A stretch of DNA of 16,415 nucleotides, from contig DATKGB010000157.1 of NCBI GenBank assembly GCA_035544315.1, positions 1-16,415 of the forward strand. The letters run 5' to 3'. The translations under genes and the position numbers were made by a program. Numbering within the stretch: position 1 is the stretch's first letter; every line of letters begins with the position of its first letter. This document shows positions 7,391-14,450 of this stretch, piece after piece. Under the pieces are notes generated by a model. That model ran no database searches. It was not told the origin of the DNA and saw only the letters and a list, made by a program, of their open reading frames with translations. The stretch comes from JALYSX01 sp035544315 (lineage in GTDB: Bacteria; Vulcanimicrobiota; Vulcanimicrobiia; Vulcanimicrobiales; Vulcanimicrobiaceae).

Positions 7391-7999
7391 GTGATTCTCA
7401 TCGTGTGCGCGGTCGCAAGAGAACTTGGTTTCCTAGCGCCGCAGCCGCAGGTTGAGGTGCTGGTGACCGGCGTCGGACCGATCGAGGCCGCCGCGCAAGT
7501 GTCGCGGGCGCTGGCGTTGGGGCGTTACGATCTGGTCGTCAATGCCGGGATCGCCGGCGCGTTGCCGGGTTTCGCGCAGATCGGTGACGGCGTGGTCGTC
7601 GCCGAAGAAATCCTCGAACTCGAGCTCGAAACCGGCGAAGCGATCGCGTGGCCCGACGGCCTGCAGACACACGATCGAGTCACCTCCGATCTCGCGCTTA
7701 CCGATCGGATCGTCGAACTGGGCTTTCGCGCGTTGCGCGGAATCACCGTCGCGCGCGTCACCGCTACCGACGCGACCGGCGGCCGCTTGGCCGCGCTGGG
7801 AGCGCAGGTCGAATCGATGGAAGGCTTTGCGGTCTTACGCGCCGCCGAAATCGCGGCGGTGCCGGCCATCGAAGTTCGCGGCATCTCCAATCGTGTCGGA
7901 GATCGCGCGAAAAGTGGTTGGGACTTCGAGGCCGGCGTCGTAGGCTTAGAGGCAATCATGACCGCTATGCTGCCTCTGGTAACACCTTTGCATGGATGA
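7391..7999 (+). CDS. mqnB: Futalosine hydrolase (MqnB)
   Basis: A 202-residue nucleoside-phosphorylase-fold hydrolase that splits hypoxanthine from futalosine to give dehypoxanthine futalosine in the alternative menaquinone pathway. Visible: NAGIAGAL (51-58), the purine/ribose-binding VESMEGFAVLRAA (140-152) and VRGISNRVGDR (162-172) followed by SGWDFE. The last motif and the adjacent mqnD separate it from MTA/SAH nucleosidase. Start GTG 7391, 8 bp after the queE stop. The stop overlaps the mqnD start by 8 bp. The presence of a futalosine hydrolase suggests the route through futalosine rather than aminodeoxyfutalosine handled by MTAN, though substrate range is not certain. Confidence 0.9.
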   Translation: MILIVCAVARELGFLAPQPQVEVLVTGVGPIEAAAQVSRALALGRYDLVVNAGIAGALPGFAQIGDGVVVAEEILELELETGEAIAWPDGLQTHDRVTSDLALTDRIVELGFRALRGITVARVTATDATGGRLAALGAQVESMEGFAVLRAAEIAAVPAIEVRGISNRVGDRAKSGWDFEAGVVGLEAIMTAMLPLVTPLHG

Positions 8000-8831
8000 C
8001 GCGCCCCTCTCGCTGGCCTATTCCCCCTGCCCCAACGACACGTACATCTTCGCGGCCCTCACCAACGGCCTGATACAGGACGCACCGCGCGTGCGCGTCG
8101 TGCTCGAAGACATCGAGAACCTCAACGATTCGGCCGTCGACGGCCGCTACGAATTAACCAAGGTCAGCTATGGCGCGATCCCACAGTTGATGGATAAGTA
8201 CCGAATCCTGCGTTCGGGCGGCGCAATGGGAAGCGGCTGCGGACCGCTCCTAGTCGCGCGGCCCGGCAGCGGAACCAAGCTCGAAGATTTCCGTGAGAAA
8301 CTCGTTGCGATCCCGGGCGAACGCACCACGGCGTTCATGCTGCTGCAACTGGCGCTGCGTGGGCGTCCGCCGATTCTCCAGATGCGCTTCGACCAAATCG
8401 TTTCGGCGGTCGCGAGCGGGACGGTCGACGCCGGATTGATCATTCACGAATCGCGCTTTACCTACGCCGACGCCGGCCTGGTCGCCGTCGCCGACATGGG
8501 CGAGTGGTGGGAATCGGTCACCGGTTTGCCGATTCCGCTGGGAGCGATCCTAGTGCGCGACGACATCGAAGACGACGTCGCTCGATCGATCGATGACGCA
8601 ATTCGCCGCAGCCTGGCTTTTGCACGAGCCGACGAAGCTGCGGTCATGCCGTACGTCCGCGAGCACGCCTTCGAAATGAGCGACGAGGTGATGCGCAAGC
8701 ACATCGCGCTGTACGTCAACGAGTTCAGTAACGATCTGGGTGAGCTCGGCATGCGCGCCGTCTTCGAACTTTTCAAACGCGCGCACGACGCCGCCATCAT
8801 TCCGCAAGTCGCCGCGCCGGTTTTCGTCTAA
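7992..8831 (+). CDS. mqnD: 1,4-dihydroxy-6-naphthoate synthase (MqnD)
   Basis: A 279-residue enzyme of the periplasmic-binding-protein fold that converts cyclic dehypoxanthine futalosine to 1,4-dihydroxy-6-naphthoate, a committed menaquinone precursor. Characteristic motifs are SPCPNDTYIF (11-20), SGCGPLLV (81-88), PGERTTAFMLLQLA (108-121) and IHESRFTY (151-158), whose His152 matches the proposed catalytic histidine of the family. Start ATG 7992 overlaps the mqnB stop. The other pathway genes (mqnA, mqnC, mqnE and the late steps) are not here, so the pathway is split across the genome. Confidence 0.94.
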   Translation: MDDAPLSLAYSPCPNDTYIFAALTNGLIQDAPRVRVVLEDIENLNDSAVDGRYELTKVSYGAIPQLMDKYRILRSGGAMGSGCGPLLVARPGSGTKLEDFREKLVAIPGERTTAFMLLQLALRGRPPILQMRFDQIVSAVASGTVDAGLIIHESRFTYADAGLVAVADMGEWWESVTGLPIPLGAILVRDDIEDDVARSIDDAIRRSLAFARADEAAVMPYVREHAFEMSDEVMRKHIALYVNEFSNDLGELGMRAVFELFKRAHDAAIIPQVAAPVFV

Positions 8832-8835
8832 GGAG
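8831..8835 (+). promoter_or_regulatory. Ribosome binding site of the namZ-like gene
   Basis: AGGAG begins at the last base of the mqnD stop codon and lies 9 bases before ATG 8845. It fixes that ATG, which opens a signal peptide, rather than any of the in-frame starts further upstream inside mqnD. Confidence 0.65.
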
Positions 8836-8844
8836 CATCTACCG

Positions 8845-10062
8845 ATGAAACGTTCCCTGGTCGCTTTGTTGCTCGGGCTCATCGTCGTCGCGACGCCCGC
8901 CGTCGCCGGAACGCTGCCGCCGGCCAAGGTCGTGTTAGGCGACGAGGTCTTCCTCCAATCGGCTTGGCACGACTTGCATGGCCGCTGTGTCGGGATCATC
9001 ACCAATCAGACCGGCGTGACCTCGCGCCTCGTGAATATCGTCGATGAAATTCGCTCGAACCCGCATATCTGTCTCAAAGCGATCTATTCGCCCGAGCATG
9101 GATTACGCGGCGACCGGCCGGCCGGATCCTACGTCTCTTCGTACATCGACGAACGAACCGGCCTTCCGGTCTACAGCCTTTACGGACCGCAAAAGCACCC
9201 GACCGCGGCGATGCTCGCCGGCGTTGACGTGCTGCTCTTCGACATTCAAGACGTCGGCGCGCGGCCGTATACGTTCGTCTCCACGATGGCCTACGCGATG
9301 CAAGCCGCCGCCCAGTTCGGCAAAGAGATTTGGATTCTGGATCGGCCCAACCCGATCGGCGGCACCGTTGAAGGGCCCGTGCTCGACCCGCAGTTCACAT
9401 CGTTTATCGGTCTCTACCCGATCGCGATGCGCCACGGCATGACCGTCGGCGAGTTGGCCGCGATGTTCGACGCTGCGTTCGGCATTCACGCCAAACTGCG
9501 CGTGATCGCCATGCGCGGTTGGACGCACGCGATGCTTTGGCCGGACACCGGCTTGCAGTGGGTGCAGACCTCACCCAACATCCCCGAGTGGTCGACCACG
9601 GTCGTCTACGTCTGCACCGGACTGATCGACAATGCCGGCGTCAACGGCGGCATCGGCACGACCAAGCCGTTCAAATATGCGGGCGCGTATCTGCTGGATG
9701 CCTACGCGCTGGCCAAGCGCCTGAACGCTCGCGATTTGCCCGGCGTTTACTTCCGCCCCGCCTATTGGTCGCCGAGCAGCGGTTTCTGGCAAGACAAAGA
9801 TCTGGGCGGCGTCGAGCTGGATGTCTACGATCCGTCGACCTTCCAAGCCGTTCGCGCTTCGGTGGAACTGCTGACCGCGGTTCGCGATCTCTCCCCAAGG
9901 ACCATCAAGATCGACGCAAAGCCGCTAGACATCGATTGGGGCACCGCTTCGCTGCGTCTGGGCCTCACGCACGGCGATTCGGCCGACCAAATTCTGGCAG
10001 CGTGGCAACCCGCCGTAAACCGCTTCAAAACCCTACGAGCAAAATACTTGCTCTACCCCTAA
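8845..10062 (+). CDS. namZ: Exported DUF1343 protein, NamZ-like exo-beta-N-acetylmuramidase
   Basis: A 405-residue DUF1343 protein. Characterised members (Bacillus NamZ/YbbC, family GH171) remove terminal N-acetylmuramic acid from peptidoglycan fragments for cell-wall recycling. A signal peptide is visible: MKR, a hydrophobic stretch (4-16), and a likely cleavage after AVA (19-21). Family motifs in order: IITNQTGV (51-58), YSPEHGLRG (81-89), LLFDIQDVGARPYTF (130-144), ILDRPNPIGG (164-173), and SPNIPEW. The ATG at 8845 has AGGAG 9 bases upstream and opens the signal peptide; the frame remains open upstream inside mqnD but is not coding there. It is the last gene of the long operon, 13 bp after mqnD. 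No transport or MurQ-type recycling gene is adjacent, so its place with menaquinone genes may be fortuitous. Confidence 0.88.
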   Translation: MKRSLVALLLGLIVVATPAVAGTLPPAKVVLGDEVFLQSAWHDLHGRCVGIITNQTGVTSRLVNIVDEIRSNPHICLKAIYSPEHGLRGDRPAGSYVSSYIDERTGLPVYSLYGPQKHPTAAMLAGVDVLLFDIQDVGARPYTFVSTMAYAMQAAAQFGKEIWILDRPNPIGGTVEGPVLDPQFTSFIGLYPIAMRHGMTVGELAAMFDAAFGIHAKLRVIAMRGWTHAMLWPDTGLQWVQTSPNIPEWSTTVVYVCTGLIDNAGVNGGIGTTKPFKYAGAYLLDAYALAKRLNARDLPGVYFRPAYWSPSSGFWQDKDLGGVELDVYDPSTFQAVRASVELLTAVRDLSPRTIKIDAKPLDIDWGTASLRLGLTHGDSADQILAAWQPAVNRFKTLRAKYLLYP

Positions 10063-10082
10063 CTCAGTGTCACGGTGAGCCC

Positions 10083-10128
10083 CTCGACTTCGCTCGGGAT
10101 AAACTCCGCGCCGAAAGCGCGTAGTCGA
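10083..10128. repeat. Short double-hairpin repeat, probably dispersed
   Basis: Two hairpins stand side by side: CTCGA/TCGGG with loop CTTCGC (10083-10098, one G-U pair) and CGCGC/GCGCG with loop CGAAA (10107-10121). TCGACT (10084-10089) can also pair with AGTCGA (10123-10128), enclosing both. Sequences of the CTCGACTTCGCTCGGGA type are common as interspersed palindromic repeats in many bacterial genomes. It lies just after the namZ stop, where it could act in transcript ending or protection, but there is no T-tract. Confidence 0.5.
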
Positions 10129-10154
10129 ACCAGCGTCGCACACATCAAGTCAGT

Positions 10155-10340
10155 GAATCGCATGGGTTGAAACGGGTGTGGATGCTCACGAGACGAGGGC
10201 TCTGACTTTTTTGCAAAAGCCCGGAGGGCGCTTCCTTTGATCGTTGCAAAAAAGCAGCGCAGCAGGAGGCCCCCACGATGGGGGCCGAGGAGCGTCCGAG
10301 GAAACGGGAGCATCCACACGCGTTTCAACCCGTGCGATTC
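10155..10340. repeat. 186-bp structure closed by 33-nt inverted arms, with nested hairpins
   Basis: The arms 10155-10187 (GAATCGCATGGGTTGAAACG...) and 10308-10340 are complementary at 31 of 33 positions. Of the two others, one is a U-G wobble if the plus strand is transcribed and one is G-G. Inside, CTTTTTTGCAA (10206-10216) pairs perfectly with TTGCAAAAAAG (10244-10254), enclosing GCCC-GGA-GGGC (10219-10229). Next to it GGCCCCCA pairs with TGGGGGCC around CGA (10268-10286). I see no reading frame in it that looks real. It could be a non-coding RNA, a MITE-like element or a bidirectional terminator. The structure is directly visible; its role is unknown. Confidence 0.85.
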
Positions 10341-10353
10341 GCGAGCGCCGCTA

Positions 10354-10563
10354 TCAGTCGGCTTCGTTGCATTTGCGGAGGTAGTTGATCTGCCACATGT
10401 GGATGAAGCGCTGGAGTTCTTCTTGGGCGCGAAAGATCGTTGGCAAGCGCACCGCGGCGACCTTTTCGGCCTCTGCTCGCCGCCGGGCGGCGTTGCCGGG
10501 GGGTACAGCTTCTTGCCCGATTTCCTACGACCAAAAGAGAAACAACGCGGCGTTGCCCTTCAT
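10354..10563 (-). pseudogene. Short minus-strand reading frame interrupted by one in-frame TAG
   Basis: On the minus strand an ATG at 10563 opens MKGNAALFLFWS, then a TAG (10525-10527), then 56 further sense codons in the same frame to a TGA at 10354-10356. The downstream part is GC-rich at third positions and reads like a charged helical protein (for example AARRRAEAEKVAAV, FRAQEELQRFIHMWQINYL). The only usual start after the TAG is a GTG at 10452, which would give 32 residues. I recognise no family. It could be a broken gene remnant, a very short protein, or part of a dispersed repeat that also includes the adjacent inverted-arm structure. It lies in the only long intergenic gap. Confidence 0.35.
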
Positions 10564-10604
10564 GCGGGGAAGGCTCCGCCTCCTGCTCGGCAAACCACTT
10601 GAAC

Positions 10605-11984
10605 GTGATTCAGGAACGCCTCACCGACGCGCTCGGCAGCGATGCCGTCAAGACCGCCCCCGAAGACCTCGCGGTTTATTCGTTCGACGCGTACTCGCAG
10701 GGACGATTTCCGGCGGCAGTCGTTCTGCCTTCAGGCGTCCGCGACGTCTGCGCTGCGGTACGTATCGCGCGCGAGTGCGGCGAGCCGATCGTCTCGCGCG
10801 GGGCCGGCACCGGCCTATGCGGCGGCGCGATTCCCGTTGCCGGCGGTGTCGTATTGTCGTTCGCCCGAATGAACCGCATCCTCGAACTCGATGTCGCCAA
10901 TCGGCGAGCGCGCGTCCAACCCGGCCTGATCAATCTGGATCTCTCCAAGGCGATCGCGTCGACCGGCCTGTTCTATGCGCCCGACCCGTCGTCGCAAAAG
11001 GCGTCGACCATCGGCGGAAACATCGGCACCAACGCCGGCGGACCGCATTGCCTTTCATATGGCACCACCGTCAACCACATTCTGGGACTCGAAGTCGTCG
11101 ATGAAAACGGCGAGGTCTATACGACCGGCGTCGACGAGGCCGGCTACGATCTCACCGGAGCGCTGGTCGGCAGCGAAGGGACGCTGGGCGTCGTGGCCTC
11201 GGCTTGGGTTCGTCTGATCAAACAACCCGAATCCGTTCGCGTCTGGGTCGCAACCTTCGGCGACATCGATTCGGCTTCCGAAGCGGTCTCGGCAATCATC
11301 GGCGCGGGCATCATCCCGACGGCATTGGAGATGATGGATCAACTCACCATCGGCGCCGTCGAAGCGGCCTATCACTCGGGTTTTCCCACGGATGCCGCCG
11401 CGTTGCTGCTCATCGAGAGCGCCGGTTTCGAAGACGACATGGACGGTTGCGAATCGGCGATCGCCAGGATTTGCAAGGAACACGGTGCGTTGTCGTGGCG
11501 TGCCGCTCGCTCCGCTGCCGAACGCGACGCGTTGTGGGCCGCGCGCAAGGGCGCGTTCGGCGCGACCGGCCGCATCGCGCCCAACTGCTACCTGCAAGAC
11601 GTTGTCGTGCCGCGCACCAAACTGCCGGCGATGCTCAAGCAGGTCGCGTCGGCCGCGCAGCAATGCCACCTACCGATCGGCAACGTCTTTCACGCCGGCG
11701 ACGGCAACTTACACCCGCTCATCATGTACGATCGCGCTCAACCCAAGCAAGTGCGAGCGGTGATCGAAGCCGGAAATCAGATCCTCTCGGCCGCGGTCGA
11801 TCTGGGCGGCACGATTTCGGGCGAGCACGGCATCGGTTACGAAAAGCGCGATACGCTGGCTCGCGTTTACAACCCCGACGATCTGAACGCGATGCTGCGC
11901 CTGCGCGACGCATTCGCACCCCGCGGCTCGATGAATCCCGACAAAATTTTTCCGGCCAGCGCCGCCTGCGAGGAAGTGCGTTGA
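10605..11984 (+). CDS. glcD: FAD-linked 2-hydroxyacid oxidase subunit, GlcD-like
   Basis: A 459-residue flavoprotein of the glycolate oxidase GlcD / D-lactate dehydrogenase family, which oxidises a 2-hydroxyacid and reduces FAD. The PCMH-type FAD domain shows VSRGAGTGLCGGA (63-75) and ASTIGGNIGTNAGGPH (133-148), with LVGSEGTLGVV further on. The C-terminal domain has HAGDGNLHP (363-371) and GEHGIGYEK (406-414), carrying the metal and substrate-binding histidines. The frame is open back to 10440, but that part is low-complexity and lies over the minus-strand frame. I chose GTG 10605; TTG 10599 is an equally possible start. No strong ribosome binding site. The stop overlaps the glcE start (TTGA). 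Glycolate, lactate or another 2-hydroxyacid cannot be told apart. Confidence 0.88.
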   Translation: MIQERLTDALGSDAVKTAPEDLAVYSFDAYSQGRFPAAVVLPSGVRDVCAAVRIARECGEPIVSRGAGTGLCGGAIPVAGGVVLSFARMNRILELDVANRRARVQPGLINLDLSKAIASTGLFYAPDPSSQKASTIGGNIGTNAGGPHCLSYGTTVNHILGLEVVDENGEVYTTGVDEAGYDLTGALVGSEGTLGVVASAWVRLIKQPESVRVWVATFGDIDSASEAVSAIIGAGIIPTALEMMDQLTIGAVEAAYHSGFPTDAAALLLIESAGFEDDMDGCESAIARICKEHGALSWRAARSAAERDALWAARKGAFGATGRIAPNCYLQDVVVPRTKLPAMLKQVASAAQQCHLPIGNVFHAGDGNLHPLIMYDRAQPKQVRAVIEAGNQILSAAVDLGGTISGEHGIGYEKRDTLARVYNPDDLNAMLRLRDAFAPRGSMNPDKIFPASAACEEVR

Positions 11985-13207
11985 TTTCGCATTCCGCGCA
12001 GCGTAAAATCGCACCCAAGGTCGTCGGCGAGTTGAGTGAGGCGCTCGCGCAATGCGATCGCGCCGGCGAAAAGGTCGCCATTCGAGGCGGCAACACGCTG
12101 CGCGGCATGGGCGTATCGCCGCGAGCCGACGTCGTCATCGAAACCGCAAAGCTCGCCTCGCTCCTGTCGCACGAACGCGCCGACCTCACCGCCGCGGTTC
12201 AAGCCGGGATGACCATTGGCGCACTCTCCGACGCGTTAGCATCCTGCGGGCAATTCGTTCCACTCGACGCGCCCTTGCGGCGCACCGCCACGGTCGGCGG
12301 CACGCTGGCCGCCGGTTGGCTAGGGCCGCGCCGGCACGTCTATGGGCGAGGCCGCGACTATGTGATCGGTACCCACGTCGTCCTTGCCGACGGGACCATC
12401 GCCAAAGCCGGCGGCATGGTCGTCAAGAACGTCACCGGCTACGACATGAGCAAACTCTACGTCGGTTCGTTCGGAACGCTGGGCGTTCTCACCCAGGCGA
12501 ATTTCAAGATGCTGCCGATGCTTGCGGCCGCTCGCGCGTTCGTGGCGCGCCTGCCGATCGCAACCCGCACGCGCGCGATCGAACGCGTGCAAACGCTGCA
12601 GACGGTCCCGTCGGCCGCCTGGGTCGTTCGTGGTTTCCAACGCGATATCGATGGGGACGACGGCGACGACGGCCGCATCATCGTCTTCGTCGAAGGCTCC
12701 GACGCGATGCTCGAACGCACGTCGCGCGAACTGCGCTCCTCGCTGGGGAAGGCGGGCGTCCCCGAGACGCGCATCGTCGATGCGGGCGCGCGCGACGTGT
12801 TCGAGCGAACGCTCGACGCCTACGTCGGCACCGTCGCACGGCGCTCGATCACCTATCGCGTCCTAGGCGACGCAGGGGAACTCGACGGCCGCCTGGATGG
12901 AATGGAGGCGCTGGCGCAACGCTTCGAACTGCAGGCCGACTGCTTGGGCGACGTGATGAACGGCGACGCGATCCTACGCGTTCACGATCGCGACGACCGC
13001 ACATTTTCGTCAAAAATCGAAATGTTCGACGACGCGCTGCACGACCTCGAGCCGCGAGCGATCGTCATTGCCGGAGACGCTCCGATGCGCCCGGTCTTGC
13101 GCGTATGGGGCGCTCCGCCGGCAGCGCTTGCGCAGATGCGCGCGATCAAGGCCCGCTTCGATCCCAACAACACGCTTAACCCCGGCTTTTTCGTCGGAGG
13201 AATCTAG
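11981..13207 (+). CDS. glcE: FAD-binding glycolate oxidase subunit, GlcE-like
   Basis: A 408-residue FAD-binding protein of the GlcE type, the second flavin subunit of membrane-associated glycolate oxidase. Visible: AIRGGNTLRGMG (33-44), ATVGGTLAAGWLGPRRHVYG (103-122), GMVVKNVTGYDMSKLYVGSF (145-164) with GTLGVLTQ after it, and the C-terminal ARFDPNNTLNPGFF that closes many GlcE proteins. The start is a TTG at 11981 that overlaps the glcD stop, with GAGGAAG (11970-11976) 4 bases upstream. The frame is open further upstream inside glcD but is not coding there. GlcF, the iron-sulfur subunit that usually follows, is missing; a terpene synthase gene comes next. Confidence 0.87.
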   Translation: MISHSAQRKIAPKVVGELSEALAQCDRAGEKVAIRGGNTLRGMGVSPRADVVIETAKLASLLSHERADLTAAVQAGMTIGALSDALASCGQFVPLDAPLRRTATVGGTLAAGWLGPRRHVYGRGRDYVIGTHVVLADGTIAKAGGMVVKNVTGYDMSKLYVGSFGTLGVLTQANFKMLPMLAAARAFVARLPIATRTRAIERVQTLQTVPSAAWVVRGFQRDIDGDDGDDGRIIVFVEGSDAMLERTSRELRSSLGKAGVPETRIVDAGARDVFERTLDAYVGTVARRSITYRVLGDAGELDGRLDGMEALAQRFELQADCLGDVMNGDAILRVHDRDDRTFSSKIEMFDDALHDLEPRAIVIAGDAPMRPVLRVWGAPPAALAQMRAIKARFDPNNTLNPGFFVGGI

Positions 13208-13218
13208 CTCCTCTGCGG

Positions 13219-14286
13219 ATGTTCGACGAGATTCGCTGGGCCGTTACGCGCGTGCTCGGTTCGCCCGCGCGATTGCGCTTCTTGCTGGCTGGCGGTCCGC
13301 GGACGTTGTTGGACGTTCTGCGATTCTTGCGCGTCACGGTTCCCAAAGCCGCCGCGGCGCTGACCCGCATCGAGGTGGATGCGCGCGGGATCCCCGATGC
13401 GCGGTTACGCATACAAGCTCTGGCCAGCGTCCACGACAAAGCCTACCACGTCGCCGGAGGATGCATTCTAGCGACGTTTTTGCCCGCGATGGCGGCCCAA
13501 CACTATATCGACATCGTCGCGCCGCTCGAAACGATCTACGATTACCTCGACAACCTGTGCGATCGTCACCCCGAGGTCGATCCGCGCGCGTACCCGGTGC
13601 TGCACGGAGCGATCGCCGACGCGCTGGATCCCGCTGCGCCGCTTCGCGACTATTACGCGCTGGGGCCAGGCGGCGACGATGGCGGATATCTCGCCCGGCA
13701 AGTCTTGGCGACGCAAGCCGCCCTGCGCCGTGTGCTCGGGCATGCCGCTCTCGTGCCGCTGTTCGCGCAGGCTGCGGCCTTCTATGCCGACCTGCAGACC
13801 TTCAAGCATTTGGCTCCGGGCGCACGCGAACCCGCGTGCATCGATTGGTACGAGCGTAACCGTGCGGCTTTTCCCGATCTCTACTGGTACGAGTTCGCTT
13901 GCGCCGCCGGATCGCAGTTTCACGTCTACGTTCCGCTTTATATGCTCTTTGCCGGGCACGCGCAGGCGGCCGGCGCGGCCTACGACGCCTATTTCCCGCC
14001 GGTCGCGGCGCTGCACGTGCTGTTGGATGCGTTCATCGATCAAGCCGAAGACCGAGCGCACGGCGAACTAAATTTCGCCGCCTGCTATCCCGACGAGCCG
14101 ACAATGCTCGCGCGCCTTGCGACCCTCGCACGGCGCGCGCGGGTCGGCTTCGCGGGCCTGCCGCAAACCTATCGTCATCGGTTCGTGCTGCGCGTGATGG
14201 CGTTGTTCTATCTGACCCACCCGAAGGTCGAGGCCCAGGGTCTGGATCGCCCGGCATTACGTCTTTTGGAGGCTTTTGGATCGTGA
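13219..14286 (+). CDS. DUF2600 family class IB terpene synthase, YtpB-like
   Basis: A 355-residue protein of the DUF2600 family. The characterised Bacillus member YtpB (tetraprenyl-beta-curcumene synthase) cyclises a C35 polyprenyl diphosphate. The family lacks the usual DDxxD motif; here DYLDNLCDR (108-116) occupies the equivalent place, and a second conserved acidic stretch, LLDAFIDQAEDR (268-279) followed by LNF, is present. The length is close to that of YtpB. It starts with ATG 13219, 11 bp after glcE, without a clear ribosome binding site. Its TGA lies 10 bp before the right end of the tnpB element, so the C-terminus LLEAFGS may be natural or slightly cut. Product and substrate length are unknown; a polyprenyl diphosphate shared with quinone synthesis is an inference. 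Confidence 0.82.
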   Translation: MFDEIRWAVTRVLGSPARLRFLLAGGPRTLLDVLRFLRVTVPKAAAALTRIEVDARGIPDARLRIQALASVHDKAYHVAGGCILATFLPAMAAQHYIDIVAPLETIYDYLDNLCDRHPEVDPRAYPVLHGAIADALDPAAPLRDYYALGPGGDDGGYLARQVLATQAALRRVLGHAALVPLFAQAAAFYADLQTFKHLAPGAREPACIDWYERNRAAFPDLYWYEFACAAGSQFHVYVPLYMLFAGHAQAAGAAYDAYFPPVAALHVLLDAFIDQAEDRAHGELNFAACYPDEPTMLARLATLARRARVGFAGLPQTYRHRFVLRVMALFYLTHPKVEAQGLDRPALRLLEAFGS

Positions 14287-14296
14287 ACGCACCGTT

Positions 14297-14450
14297 GTGA
14301 AATGAATGGACATTTATTCCAGGCATTTCTTCCTGCTTCTACGCGGCTGGTTTCACGGCGAGGTCATCCTCGCCGCCAGAGCCGTCCGCTCGGCAGGCTG
14401 ACCCGGCCCAACTCTCCGGGTATCGGGCAAGATTCACGGCCGCATTGAGA
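14297..14450 (-). ncRNA. Predicted reRNA (omega RNA) scaffold of tnpB copy 2
   Basis: By analogy with known TnpB systems, the scaffold covers the tnpB 3' end and right end, with the guide taken from flanking DNA below 14297 on the minus strand (AACGGTGCGTTCACGATCCA). A terminal hairpin is formed by 14300-14304 and 14311-14315 (AAATG, loop TCCATT, CATTT on the minus strand), the counterpart of 734-749. The upstream limit is nominal. Inferred, not seen directly as RNA. Confidence 0.55.

Noticed and set aside
10155..10340. CRISPR array or tRNA gene
   Set aside because: There are no direct repeats with regular spacers and no cloverleaf; the pairing is one long inverted repeat with nested hairpins.
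10440..10598. N-terminal extension of GlcD
   Set aside because: The translated sequence is arginine/serine/cysteine-rich and unlike the family; the minus strand is more coding-like here.
12052..13179. A 375-codon plus-strand frame inside glcE
   Set aside because: Almost entirely arginine-rich, and the glcE frame carries all conserved motifs.
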